Shown piece after piece: positions 26,375 to 34,123 of a stretch of DNA of 64,000 nt. The stretch's first letter is position 1. Each line of letters starts with the position of its first letter. The translations under genes and the position numbers were made by a program. The notes beneath the pieces were generated by a model. It did no database searches. It had not been told where the DNA came from and saw only the letters and a program-made list of their open reading frames with translations. Origin of the DNA: Blautia obeum ATCC 29174 (GTDB lineage Bacteria; Bacillota; Clostridia; Lachnospirales; Lachnospiraceae); assembly GCF_025147765.1 (NCBI RefSeq), contig NZ_CP102265.1, positions 1,489,001-1,553,000 on the forward strand, read 5' to 3'.

Positions 26375-26402
26375 ACTCACAGAGCGTTTGTGCTCTGTGA
26401 GT
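26375..26402 (+). promoter_or_regulatory. 5' leader stem-loop
   Basis: ACTCACAGAGC (26375-26385) and GCTCTGTGAGT (26392-26402) form an 11-bp perfect stem with loop GTTTGT. No T-run follows, so it is more likely a 5' stabilising hairpin than a terminator, although it could end glf transcripts. Confidence 0.45.
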
Positions 26403-26452
26403 TGTTATTATGCAGAAACAAAATGGAGAGTTTAAATACGAGGAGTGTCTTT

Positions 26453-27850
26453 ATGAAAAGAATTACAGCAATCTGGAAACATACCTTTCTTCTGATCGTG
26501 ATATTGTCAGCTGTCTGTCTTTTGGGGAATACACAGAAAGTATCAGCTGCATCTTACAGTGAAACGACCTGCAAAGTGATTTTTGCAAATGCAAAAGGAC
26601 AGACTGCAGGTTTTTATCATAATCTTGCCAAAACTGTTGAGGAAGGAACAGTAATTCAGCTTCCGGAGATAAACAGGGATGGATATCAGGCTTACTGGGT
26701 AACAAAGATTGAAGGAAAAGAATATAAATATAAAGCCGGACAGAAAGTGACGATCAATCAGACAACAAAGTTCTGCCTGAATTTATATAAAGAATATACG
26801 GTCCGATTCTACACGGCAAATGGCAGAAATGAATATACAAGTCTTCGCAAGACGGTTGTAGCGGGCAGCAGAATCAAGATGCCAACTGGTAATTCAAATG
26901 GAAACTACAAGTTTGCCGGATGGGCAACCAAAGTCGGCGGAAGTGTCTCTAAGAAAAAGGGCGCTACTGTAAAGGTGAAAAGTAATCTGAAGTTTTATGT
27001 GGTTCAGCAGAAGGTTTCAACATCAGGTGTAAAATTATACAAATATGATGGAACCTATTGGAAGACTGTCAGCAATACAAATGGTAAGGCAACTTTTCCG
27101 GCAGTAAGTCTGGGAACGGGAAATATGGTTCTTGGATGGTCAAAGACACAGGGAAAGAATACATTGTCTTCTTCTGATTATAAGGCAGGAGATCGTATTC
27201 CAACCAAGAATGGTAAGTATTACATGGTCATTTTTGGGATGTCTATGGATCGTGCTCCATCTGTGATCACAAAAGCAACAAAGTTTGATAAGGTATACTG
27301 TGTTGGAGATTCCAGAACAGCAGATACAAAAATGGCTCTGGGAGTAGCTGTACCTTCAAATGTGGAATTTATAGCCAAGTGGGGAGAAGGCCTTTACTGG
27401 TTCAAGAGTACCGGATACAGACAGCTTCTTAGTTCTGTATCAAAACAGCCAAAGAATTCGAAAAAAGCAGTGATCATTAATCTTGGTGTCAATGATCTGA
27501 ATAATGGTAGGGCTTATGTAACTTATATGAAGAAGGTTGCAGCAAATCTGAGGAAGTATAATTGTAAGATGTATTATCTTTCTGTAAATCCTGTAAATAG
27601 TGCAATGATTAAAAGTGTTGGAGGAAAAGCAAGATCAGAAGCTCAGATTGCATCATTTAACAGAACCATTTACAAAAATTTGTGTTCAGGAAAGAATAAA
27701 TCATTTACGTATATTAATTCCTGCACAAACCTTCAGATGAAAGGCTGGATAAGCAACAGACATGATATGGGTATTTATGATGGTCTGCATTATTCAAATG
27801 CAACATATCTTAGAATATTCGATTACTGCATGAGATATCTGAATCGCTAA
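26453..27850 (+). CDS. secreted SGNH/GDSL hydrolase with InlB-type repeats
   Basis: A 465-residue exported protein. Signal peptide residues 1-32 (cleavage after VSA); residues about 40-190 hold two to three Listeria-Bacteroides (InlB B-type) beta-repeats (CKVIFANAKG, YTVRFYTANG, FAGWATK); residues about 280-465 are an SGNH hydrolase with nucleophile Ser287 in VGDSR, the GVND block, and Asp443/His446 in DGLHY. Such enzymes remove or transfer O-acyl groups on cell-wall glycans or peptidoglycan. ATG 26453 has GAGGAG seven bases upstream; earlier in-frame ATGs lie in the leader. With the acyltransferase at 774 it suggests that acyl decoration of surface glycans is edited here. Confidence 0.8.
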   Translation: MKRITAIWKHTFLLIVILSAVCLLGNTQKVSAASYSETTCKVIFANAKGQTAGFYHNLAKTVEEGTVIQLPEINRDGYQAYWVTKIEGKEYKYKAGQKVTINQTTKFCLNLYKEYTVRFYTANGRNEYTSLRKTVVAGSRIKMPTGNSNGNYKFAGWATKVGGSVSKKKGATVKVKSNLKFYVVQQKVSTSGVKLYKYDGTYWKTVSNTNGKATFPAVSLGTGNMVLGWSKTQGKNTLSSSDYKAGDRIPTKNGKYYMVIFGMSMDRAPSVITKATKFDKVYCVGDSRTADTKMALGVAVPSNVEFIAKWGEGLYWFKSTGYRQLLSSVSKQPKNSKKAVIINLGVNDLNNGRAYVTYMKKVAANLRKYNCKMYYLSVNPVNSAMIKSVGGKARSEAQIASFNRTIYKNLCSGKNKSFTYINSCTNLQMKGWISNRHDMGIYDGLHYSNATYLRIFDYCMRYLNR

Positions 27851-27877
27851 GAACAGGAAAAGAGAGGAACGGCGTAA

Positions 27878-28288
27878 ATGAAACGTGTTATCACATATGG
27901 AACTTTTGATCTGCTCCACTATGGACATATCAATTTACTGAGAAGAGCACGACAGCTGGGGGATTATCTTATTGTAGGTCTTTCAACGGATGAGTTTAAC
28001 TGGAATGAGAAACAGAAGAAATGTTATTTTTCTTATGAAAAAAGAAAACAGCTGCTGGAGGCAATTCGTTATGTAGATCTTGTTATTCCTGAGGAGAACT
28101 GGGAGCAGAAGAGAACGGATGTGAAAGAGTATCATGTGGATACTTTTGTAATGGGAGATGACTGGAAGGGAAAATTTGATTTTCTGAAAGAAGAAGGATG
28201 CGAGGTGGTATATCTGCCACGTACTCCGGAGATTTCTAGCTCACAGATTAAAGAAGATCTCCATACAAAAGAAAGTAAAAACGATTGA
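27878..28288 (+). CDS. tagD: glycerol-3-phosphate cytidylyltransferase
   Basis: A 136-residue nucleotidyltransferase making CDP-glycerol from CTP and glycerol-3-phosphate. Visible motifs: TYGTFDLLHYGHINLLRRA with the HxGH pair, and EISSSQIK near the C-terminus, the family ISSTxI motif. Length and motifs match TagD/TarD. It lies 27 bases after the hydrolase gene and has GAGAGGAACGGCGTAA upstream. CDP-glycerol feeds teichoic-acid-like polymers or phosphoglycerol decoration of capsules. No TagB/TagF polymerase is in the window; the LTA-synthase-like gene at 18183 is broken. Confidence 0.92.
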   Translation: MKRVITYGTFDLLHYGHINLLRRARQLGDYLIVGLSTDEFNWNEKQKKCYFSYEKRKQLLEAIRYVDLVIPEENWEQKRTDVKEYHVDTFVMGDDWKGKFDFLKEEGCEVVYLPRTPEISSSQIKEDLHTKESKND

Positions 28289-28290
28289 TA

Positions 28291-28324
28291 AACTGGCCGG
28301 GGATTAAGCCCCGGTCAGTTCTTT
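28291..28324. terminator. bidirectional terminator between tagD and pdaA
   Basis: AACTGGCCGGGG (28291-28302) pairs with CCCCGGTCAGTT (28309-28320), one G-T pair, loop of six, then CTTTT. The stem overlaps the last codons of pdaA, which ends on the opposite strand at 28304. Confidence 0.75.
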
Positions 28325-29128
28325 TAATGAGCAAAAACGATAGCCCATTTCTTCCCATTTTGTAAGCAGGTCATCCAGGATCAGGCCATTTGTAGAGGAA
28401 GTATTGTGCAGAAGGACAATGGCACCAGGATGAATGCGCCCGAGAAGTTTTTGAAAGGCTTCTTCCCTGGAAGGCTGCTGATTCTGAATCCAGTCTACAT
28501 ATGCAAGGCTCCAGAAAAAGGTGGAATATCCCAGTTCTTGGGCCATGGCCAGGTTTGAGGTACTGTAGATTCCCTGAGGCGGTCGGTAGAATTTTGACAT
28601 TTTTTCACCGGTGACAGATTCGTAGAGTTCTTCCACGCCATTCAGTTGTTTTAAGAAATCATCTTTTGAAGAAATGCCTGACATATCAGGGTGCGTCATT
28701 GTGTGATTGCCAACTGTATGCCCTTCAGAAACCATGCGCCGGATCAGATCAGGATTGTCTGAAATGAAATTACCTACAACAAAAAATGTGGCAGGGGCCT
28801 GATGTTTTTTCAGAGCATCGAGGATACGTGGAGTATTTCCGTTTTCATATCCGGCATCAAAAGTGAGGTAGATTTTTCTTTCGTTGGTATCTTCCGCATA
28901 GTAGGCATGATACTTGCCAAGAGCGTTGATCGTGGCATTCCCGACAGGACGTTCGCCCTCCTTTTGGAAACTGAGTCCCCAACTGGTGGATTCAGATAAG
29001 AGAGAAGCGGATGTTGCCTGAGTTTTCTGCCAGGAATGCAATTTACCTGCCTGCCCACCCAGAATAAAGGCGCCGGCAAGAAGGAAGAGTAATCTGGGAA
29101 TGAGTGGATAATTATGAGAAGAAGACAT
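28304..29128 (-). CDS. pdaA: polysaccharide deacetylase, PdaA-like (spore cortex muramic delta-lactam)
   Basis: A 274-residue protein with an N-terminal membrane anchor/signal (residues about 10-27). The NodB/CE4 motifs are clear: LTFDAGYENG, NHTMTHPDM (metal His pair), RPPQG, FWSLAYVDW and IVLLHN. The upstream block WGLSFQKEGERPVGNAT is specific to PdaA-type N-acetylmuramic deacetylases, needed to make muramic delta-lactam for spore germination. ATG 29128 has GGAG five bases upstream; an in-frame ATG at 29188 has none and lies in a hairpin. The name suggests a spore former. It is preceded by an unusual repeat-containing leader on the same strand. Confidence 0.88.
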   Translation of the reverse strand: MSSSHNYPLIPRLLFLLAGAFILGGQAGKLHSWQKTQATSASLLSESTSWGLSFQKEGERPVGNATINALGKYHAYYAEDTNERKIYLTFDAGYENGNTPRILDALKKHQAPATFFVVGNFISDNPDLIRRMVSEGHTVGNHTMTHPDMSGISSKDDFLKQLNGVEELYESVTGEKMSKFYRPPQGIYSTSNLAMAQELGYSTFFWSLAYVDWIQNQQPSREEAFQKLLGRIHPGAIVLLHNTSSTNGLILDDLLTKWEEMGYRFCSLKELTGA

Positions 29129-29172
29129 AGTATCTCCAATAGAAGATCTTGAAAGAATATATGCGAAAAGGC

Positions 29173-29212
29173 AAAAATTTAGAGCCATCAGATGATTATT
29201 TTCTGGTGGCTC
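29173..29212 (-). terminator. hairpin upstream of pdaA, possible terminator/attenuator
   Basis: Arms 29182-29191 and 29203-29212 (GAGCCATCAG / CTGGTGGCTC). On the minus strand it has six pairs, one A-C mismatch, three pairs, then TAAATTTTT. On the plus strand the mismatch becomes a U-G pair and TTTT follows. It lies between the leftward promoter at 29445 and the pdaA start. Confidence 0.45.
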
Positions 29213-29219
29213 TTTTAAT

Positions 29220-29433
29220 GTTCAGTGTCCAATGGAACTTACCTCCTGAGTTGTTTTAAAACATTTGGAATTAAATGATTACGTTCTTGGTGGTCCGTAC
29301 CTCTCTTTCATAAATTATAAAGGAAATTCATTTCGTTTCTGGTGGTCTGTACCTCGCTTTCCTGAATTATGGGAAATCACTTATGTTTTCGGTGGTTTCA
29401 CGCTCCTTTTATTTATTTTGTAGTTCCTTTTGT
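29220..29433. repeat. imperfect ~50-bp tandem repeats in the pdaA-eno gap
   Basis: Unit 1 begins at 29282 and unit 2 at 29334, with 24 of 28 leading bases the same; the core is GGTGGTCYGTACCTC followed by CTTTC and an AT-rich half (AATTAT, GGAAAT). Unit 3 at 29384 keeps GGTGG, CTC and CTTT. A weaker copy precedes at about 29228 (ACCTC then TTGGAATTAAATGAT). The remainder of the gap, 29474-29664, is A-rich with one small inverted repeat (AGTATC 29600, GATACT 29618) and the eno ribosome site. Confidence 0.6.
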
Positions 29434-29444
29434 TTTATGAATTT

Positions 29445-29473
29445 ACTATAACAGATAATAAGAGATATGTCAA
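29445..29473 (-). promoter_or_regulatory. consensus leftward promoter
   Basis: On the minus strand: TTGACA (29473-29468), 17-bp spacer, TATAGT (29450-29445). This is nearly perfect sigma-A consensus although the first gene on that strand, pdaA, starts more than 300 bp away. Confidence 0.6.
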
Positions 29474-29664
29474 TGAGAAAATTGAAAAAAATAAGAAAAA
29501 CAAATAATAAATTGTAAAGTTATATAAAAATATATAATTTACAGAAAATAATGAAAAAGGAAGTATGGTATAGAAACAGACAAAAGGGAGAAAATAAAGA
29601 GTATCAGTTGGTGTGAAGATACTGAGTAATGATAACAATAATCAAATATGAAGGAGGTAAGTGC

Positions 29665-30993
29665 ATGTTTCGTTATCTGCCTGTTCGAAAGATTCAAGCA
29701 AGACAAGTGTTGGATTCCAGAGGAAACCCGACCGTAGAGGTAGAAGTTACTGTAGGAGAAGGAATTGTTGGGATAAATGGATATACAGCGAGAGCAATAG
29801 TGCCGTCAGGTGCATCGACCGGGAAATTTGAGGCAGTGGAACTTCGCGATGGAAAAAAAGGCTATTATACAGGTTTGAGTGTGGAGAAGGCGGTAGAAAA
29901 TGTAAATACGAAACTGGCAGAAGCAGTTATTGGAGAAAATGCACTGGATCAGAATCGGATCGATCAGATTCTGATTGACACGGATGGCACAGATAATAAG
30001 AGCAATGTAGGAGCAAATGCAGCACTTGGTGTTTCGATGGCGGTTGCAAGAGCGGCTGCGATGGCACTCAGAATTCCGCTTTATCAGTATCTGGGAGGCT
30101 GCCATAGTAAAAAAATGCCGGTACCGATGATGAATATTCTGAATGGGGGAAAACATGCAGATAATACAGTAGACCTTCAGGAATTTATGATCATGCCGGT
30201 GGGCGCGGAAAAGTTTGAGGAGGGAATTCGCATGTGTGTGGAGATCTACCAGATACTGCGAATTATTTTGAAAGAAAGGTTCCTGTCTACTGCGGTAGGA
30301 GATGAAGGCGGATTTGCACCGGATCTGGCAGACAGTCAGGAGGTTCTGGCATTAATTGTCCAGGCTGTGGAAAAAGCAGGATATAAACCGGGAGAAGATA
30401 TTCTGATTGCGATAGATGCAGCGGCAAGTGAATTGTATGACGAGAATCTGAACTGCTATTATTTTCCGGGTGAGAGCCAGATGAAAGGAAAAGAGGTTTT
30501 AAGAGACAGCGGTGAAATGATTGCATATTATGAAGAACTTGTCAGAAAATTCCCGATAATCTCCATTGAAGACGGACTTCATGAGGATGACTGGGAAGGC
30601 TGGAAAGAGATGACCGAACGGCTGGGAAAAACGGTACAGCTTGTAGGGGATGATCTTTTTGTTACAAATATCAAACGACTGAAATGTGGGATACAGCTTC
30701 ATGCGGCGAATGCAATTCTTGTCAAGGTGAACCAGATCGGCACGTTGAGTGAAGCTATGGATGCAGTAGAAATGGCACAGAATGCAGGCTATCGTGCAGT
30801 AATCTCACACAGATCCGGTGAGACAGAAGATGCATTTATCGCAGATCTGGCAGTTGCAACCGGTGCAGGCCAGATCAAAACCGGAGCACCCTGCAGATCG
30901 GATCGAAATGCAAAATACAATCAACTGCTCAGGATTGCAGAACAGCTTGAAAAACAGGCAGTTTATGAGAATCCATTTGGCAGGGAAGGGTGA
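29665..30993 (+). CDS. eno: enolase
   Basis: A 442-residue glycolytic enzyme converting 2-phosphoglycerate to phosphoenolpyruvate. Motifs: ARQVLDSRGNPTVEVEV, the GASTG loop, VGDEGGFAP, SIEDGLHEDDWEGW (metal Glu), and LVKVNQIGTLSEA with the catalytic Lys; SHRSGETED precedes the C-terminus. ATG 29665 has AAGGAGGT seven bases upstream, better than an in-frame ATG at 29629. It is monocistronic: a strong terminator follows. The N-terminal and C-terminal ends are slightly divergent from classical enolases (MFRYLPVRKIQ start), but all key residues seen are conserved. Confidence 0.95.
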   Translation: MFRYLPVRKIQARQVLDSRGNPTVEVEVTVGEGIVGINGYTARAIVPSGASTGKFEAVELRDGKKGYYTGLSVEKAVENVNTKLAEAVIGENALDQNRIDQILIDTDGTDNKSNVGANAALGVSMAVARAAAMALRIPLYQYLGGCHSKKMPVPMMNILNGGKHADNTVDLQEFMIMPVGAEKFEEGIRMCVEIYQILRIILKERFLSTAVGDEGGFAPDLADSQEVLALIVQAVEKAGYKPGEDILIAIDAAASELYDENLNCYYFPGESQMKGKEVLRDSGEMIAYYEELVRKFPIISIEDGLHEDDWEGWKEMTERLGKTVQLVGDDLFVTNIKRLKCGIQLHAANAILVKVNQIGTLSEAMDAVEMAQNAGYRAVISHRSGETEDAFIADLAVATGAGQIKTGAPCRSDRNAKYNQLLRIAEQLEKQAVYENPFGREG

Positions 30994-30997
30994 AAGA

Positions 30998-31034
30998 GCG
31001 GGCTGTTTACATGCAGCCCGCAAATTGTTTTTTT
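30998..31034 (+). terminator. Rho-independent terminator of eno
   Basis: GCGGGCTG (30998-31005) pairs with CAGCCCGC (31014-31021), followed by AAATTG and T7. Confidence 0.85.
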
Positions 31035-31070
31035 GAAATGGAAATTTGAAATGGAAATGACTAAAAACAG

Positions 31071-31099
31071 TTGAAATCGAAGAATGGTTATGATAGAAT
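31071..31099 (+). promoter_or_regulatory. sigma-A-type promoter of secG
   Basis: TTGAAA (31071-31076), 17-bp spacer, TAGAAT (31094-31099), 32 bp before the GTG start. Confidence 0.6.
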
Positions 31100-31130
31100 G
31101 AATTCTAGTTGATTAGGAGGTGTAACCGAA

Positions 31131-31370
31131 GTGCAGATTTTAAGAACTATTCTCACTGTTATTTTTGCCATAGATTGTATTGCGCTTACCGTTGTTGTAC
31201 TTATGCAGGAAGGAAAGCAGCAGGGACTTGGTGGAGCGATTTCCGGAGCAGCGGATTCCTACTGGGGAAAGAACAAAGGTCGTTCTATGGAGGGTGGACT
31301 TGTGAAAGCTACCACAATTATGGCAGTGTTATTTTTTGTACTGGCAGCAGTTTTGAATATGAATTTTTAA
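31131..31370 (+). CDS. secG: preprotein translocase subunit SecG
   Basis: A 79-residue protein with two membrane helices (residues about 3-23 and 58-77) joined by the SecG loop GKQQGLGGAISGAADSYWG. It is the small accessory subunit of the SecYEG channel. It starts at GTG 31131 with AGGAGG eleven bases upstream. The secG-rnr-smpB order is conserved in Firmicutes. A strong terminator lies between secG and rnr, which may limit read-through. Confidence 0.93.
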   Translation: MQILRTILTVIFAIDCIALTVVVLMQEGKQQGLGGAISGAADSYWGKNKGRSMEGGLVKATTIMAVLFFVLAAVLNMNF

Positions 31371-31387
31371 GAATTGTCAGAAGGAAA

Positions 31388-31420
31388 CACTCTTGTATAA
31401 ACACAAGAGTGCTTTTTTTT
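31388..31420 (+). terminator. Rho-independent terminator between secG and rnr
   Basis: CACTCTTGT (31388-31396) pairs with ACAAGAGTG (31403-31411), then C and T8 (31413-31420). It ends 20 bp before the rnr start. Confidence 0.85.
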
Positions 31421-31440
31421 CTCATAGCAAAGGAGTATAC

Positions 31441-33498
31441 GTGAGTAAGAAGAAAATCTGGGAAAAGAAAAAAAAGAAAAAATTTTCCAAAGAGAAAATA
31501 TCTGTAAAACCAAAGAAAAGGGATATAAAAGCCCTCAGTAAGCTGGGACTGATCAAAGAAGGAACTTTTATCGGTAATCATAAGGGCTTTGGTTTTGTAG
31601 AACTGGAAGAGGAGGAAGATGATATCTTTATCCCGGCAGATCATACAGGGACTGCAATGCATATGGACCGTGTCCGGGTACTCCTCAAAAATGAAGCCAA
31701 AACAGGGAAACGCAGAGAAGGTACTGTAATAGAGATTCTGGAACGTGTAAATAAAGAAATCGTTGGTACATTCCAGAGGGAGAGGGATTACGGTTTTATT
31801 CTGTGCGATAATCAGAAGTTCTCAAAGGATATCTACATTTCGCCTAAGAATTCCAAAGGGGTTCGCGATGGAGACAAAGTTGTTGCAGAGATTATAGATT
31901 ATGGGAACGACAGGAGAAAACCGGAAGGTAAGATCGCAGAGAATCTTGGAAGTATGAATGCACCGGGAACGGACATTCTTGCAATCGTTAAAAGCTTCAA
32001 TATTCCGTCAGAGTTTCCTGTAAAAGTTATGAATCAGGCCATGCGGGTACCGGATCATGTGCAGGAGGCTGACCGGGATGGCAGAACGGATCTGACACAG
32101 CTTATGACAGTTACAATCGATGGTGAAGATGCAAAAGATCTGGATGATGCAGTTTCTCTTACAAAAGAGGGAAATATATATCATCTGGGTGTGCATATTG
32201 CAGATGTGAGTAATTATGTACAGGGAGGAAGTGCACTGGACAAAGAAGCACTGAAAAGGGGCACCAGTGTATATCTTGCTGACAGAGTCATTCCAATGCT
32301 TCCGGAACGGCTGTCTAACGGAATCTGTTCATTGAATCAGGGGCAGGACCGCCTGACTTTAAGCTGCCTTATGGATATTGATGAGAATGGTACAGTAGTT
32401 GCTCATCGGATTGCAGAGACGGTTATTCGAGTGGATCGTCGTATGAGTTATAATCAGGTCAGATGTATTCTTGAAGATGGAGACACTGAGACAAGCAGAG
32501 AGTATAAGGAATTTGTGCCAATGTTTTTCCTTATGAAAGAATTATCGGCACTTTTGAGAAGCAAGAGACATAACAGAGGTTCTATTGATTTCGATTTTCC
32601 TGAAAGCAAGATCATTCTGAACGGGGCAGGACGGGCAATCGATGTGAAGCCATACGAACAGAATGTTGCTACACAGATCATAGAAGATTTTATGCTGATG
32701 GCAAATGAAACAGTGGCAAAAGAATACTGCCAGGGAGAATATCCGTTTGTTTACCGTACGCATGACAATCCGGATCCGGAAAGAGTGGAAAGCCTTCTTA
32801 CGCTTCTGAGACACCAGGGGATTCAGGTGCAGAAAGCATGTGAGGAAATCACACCAAAGGAAATTCAGGAGATTCTTGAGCAGATTCAGGGAATGCCGAA
32901 TGAAATGATGATCAGCAGACTGATGTTGAGAACGATGAAACAGGCACGATATACAACAGAGTGCAGCGGACACTTTGGGCTTGCGGCGAAATATTACTGT
33001 CATTTTACCTCTCCGATCAGAAGATATCCGGATTTACAGATCCACCGTATCATTCGTGATAATATAAGAGGCAGATTACAGCGAGAAGGAAAAACAGAAC
33101 ATTACAGGGAAATACTGGAACATGTGGCAGAACAGTCCAGCGTATGCGAAAGACGTGCACAGGAGGCGGAGAGAGAGTCTGACCGTCTGAAAAAAGCAGA
33201 GTATATGTCCTATCATCTGGGAGAAGTTTTCGAGGGAATTATTTCGGGAGTTACTGCTTATGGATTTTATGTGGAACTTCCGAATACAGTGGAAGGCCTC
33301 GTTCATATTACGGCACTGTCAGATGATTATTATGAATTCGATGAGGAAAACTATGAACTTCGTGGAGAGCTTACGAAGAAAGTTTACCATCTGGGGCAGA
33401 AAGTTACGGTCAGAGTGGCTGATGCAGATGCACTGAAACGAACGGTGGATTTTTCAGTAGTTGAAAACACTGTAGATGAGATGAGTCTGAACGAATAA
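31441..33498 (+). CDS. rnr: ribonuclease R
   Basis: A 685-residue 3'-5' exoribonuclease that degrades structured RNA and works with tmRNA-SmpB. A very basic N-terminal tail precedes cold-shock-like domains (residues about 45-200), the RNB catalytic core with DGEDAKDLDDAVSL (metal Asp cluster) and a C-terminal S1 domain (GEVFEGIISGVTAYGFYVEL). GTG 31441 with AAAGGAG upstream is chosen because the frame further upstream runs through the terminator at 31388-31420. It is followed by smpB after 13 bases, a functional pairing. Confidence 0.93.
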   Translation: MSKKKIWEKKKKKKFSKEKISVKPKKRDIKALSKLGLIKEGTFIGNHKGFGFVELEEEEDDIFIPADHTGTAMHMDRVRVLLKNEAKTGKRREGTVIEILERVNKEIVGTFQRERDYGFILCDNQKFSKDIYISPKNSKGVRDGDKVVAEIIDYGNDRRKPEGKIAENLGSMNAPGTDILAIVKSFNIPSEFPVKVMNQAMRVPDHVQEADRDGRTDLTQLMTVTIDGEDAKDLDDAVSLTKEGNIYHLGVHIADVSNYVQGGSALDKEALKRGTSVYLADRVIPMLPERLSNGICSLNQGQDRLTLSCLMDIDENGTVVAHRIAETVIRVDRRMSYNQVRCILEDGDTETSREYKEFVPMFFLMKELSALLRSKRHNRGSIDFDFPESKIILNGAGRAIDVKPYEQNVATQIIEDFMLMANETVAKEYCQGEYPFVYRTHDNPDPERVESLLTLLRHQGIQVQKACEEITPKEIQEILEQIQGMPNEMMISRLMLRTMKQARYTTECSGHFGLAAKYYCHFTSPIRRYPDLQIHRIIRDNIRGRLQREGKTEHYREILEHVAEQSSVCERRAQEAERESDRLKKAEYMSYHLGEVFEGIISGVTAYGFYVELPNTVEGLVHITALSDDYYEFDEENYELRGELTKKVYHLGQKVTVRVADADALKRTVDFSVVENTVDEMSLNE

Positions 33499-33511
33499 AG
33501 GAGGTGTTTTT

Positions 33512-33979
33512 ATGGCAAAAAAATCCGGGATGAAATTGATCGCAAATAATAAAAAAGCTTTTCATGACTATTTTATAGAGGATACTTATGAAGCAGGGAT
33601 CGCACTTGTCGGCACTGAGGTGAAGTCGCTCAGAGCAGGTAAATGCAGTGTGAAGGAATCGTTTATTCGTGTGGAAAACGGGGAAGTATACATTTACGGG
33701 ATGCATATCAGTCCTTATGAGAAGGGAAACATTTTTAACAAAGATCCCATGAGAGTCCGTAAATTACTTCTTCACAGATATGAGATCAACAAAATCGAAG
33801 GAAGTCTTCAGGAAAAAGGCCTGACTCTTGTACCACTGAAAGTATATTTCAAGGACAGTCTTGTGAAACTTGAAATAGGAGTTGCACGCGGTAAAAAGTT
33901 GTATGACAAGAGACAGGATATTGCGAAGAAAGATCAGCGGAGAGAGGCAGAAAGAGAATTCAAAGTCAAAAATCTGTAA
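33512..33979 (+). CDS. smpB: SsrA-binding protein SmpB
   Basis: A 155-residue RNA-binding protein that brings tmRNA to stalled ribosomes. Motifs: NKKAFHDYFIEDTYEAGIALVGTEVKSLRAGK, abbreviated here as AGIALVGTEVKSLRAGK, and the C-terminal GKKLYDKR...AKKDQRREAEREFK tail that folds in the ribosome. The ribosome site AAAGGAGG is strong. The tmRNA gene, often next to smpB, was not found in the following gap. Confidence 0.95.
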   Translation: MAKKSGMKLIANNKKAFHDYFIEDTYEAGIALVGTEVKSLRAGKCSVKESFIRVENGEVYIYGMHISPYEKGNIFNKDPMRVRKLLLHRYEINKIEGSLQEKGLTLVPLKVYFKDSLVKLEIGVARGKKLYDKRQDIAKKDQRREAEREFKVKNL

Positions 33980-34012
33980 CTTTAAAAAAAGTATGAATTC
34001 GCAGACAATTAG

Positions 34013-34040
34013 TTGACAAGAATTTGATACTCTGTATAAT
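34013..34040 (+). promoter_or_regulatory. consensus promoter of the lipoprotein-pyrH region
   Basis: TTGACA (34013-34018), 16-bp spacer, TATAAT (34035-34040). Both hexamers are perfect. It fires into a leader that contains a stem-loop repeat and then the lipoprotein gene. Confidence 0.8.
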
Positions 34041-34062
34041 TAAACTAAAAGATGACTATTCT

Positions 34063-34091
34063 GGTTACTGTGAACGGAGTGAACAGTAACC
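34063..34091 (+). repeat. dispersed stem-loop repeat, copy 1
   Basis: Arms GGTTACTGT and ACAGTAACC enclose GAACGGAGTGA; the interior also shows GTGAAC twice. A second copy at 43486-43512 keeps the interior, and one arm pair changes from G-C to A-T in a compensatory way. Here it lies in the 5' leader of the lipoprotein gene. Confidence 0.7.
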
Positions 34092-34123
34092 TATTCCGTG
34101 ACTAGAATTAGGAGGAAATATAT

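Larger units (their letters stand above)
29173..29438 (-). ncRNA. candidate small RNA or structured leader upstream of pdaA
   Basis: A transcript starting about 29438 from the consensus promoter 29445-29473 would run leftward through 3-4 imperfect repeats and reach a hairpin plus T-tract at 29212-29173. No gene of useful length lies inside; the only start-stop frame within a repeat is 11 codons (29311-29279) without a ribosome site. It could be an independent RNA of about 260 nt or a leader that attenuates pdaA. No known RNA class was recognised. Confidence 0.35.

Noticed and set aside
29282..29400. T-box riboswitch suggested by GGTGG motifs
   Set aside because: No specifier loop or antiterminator bulge is present, and the downstream genes are not amino-acid or tRNA-synthetase genes.
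29220..29433. CRISPR array
   Set aside because: Units are only 3-4, differ from one another outside a short core, and lack equal spacers or cas genes.
31393..31440. Longer N-terminus for ribonuclease R
   Set aside because: The extra codons run through the secG terminator stem and T-run; GTG 31441 has a ribosome site.
33980..34123. tmRNA (ssrA) gene after smpB
   Set aside because: The 144-bp gap holds only a promoter, a stem-loop repeat and a ribosome site; no tRNA-like ends or tag-encoding frame fits.
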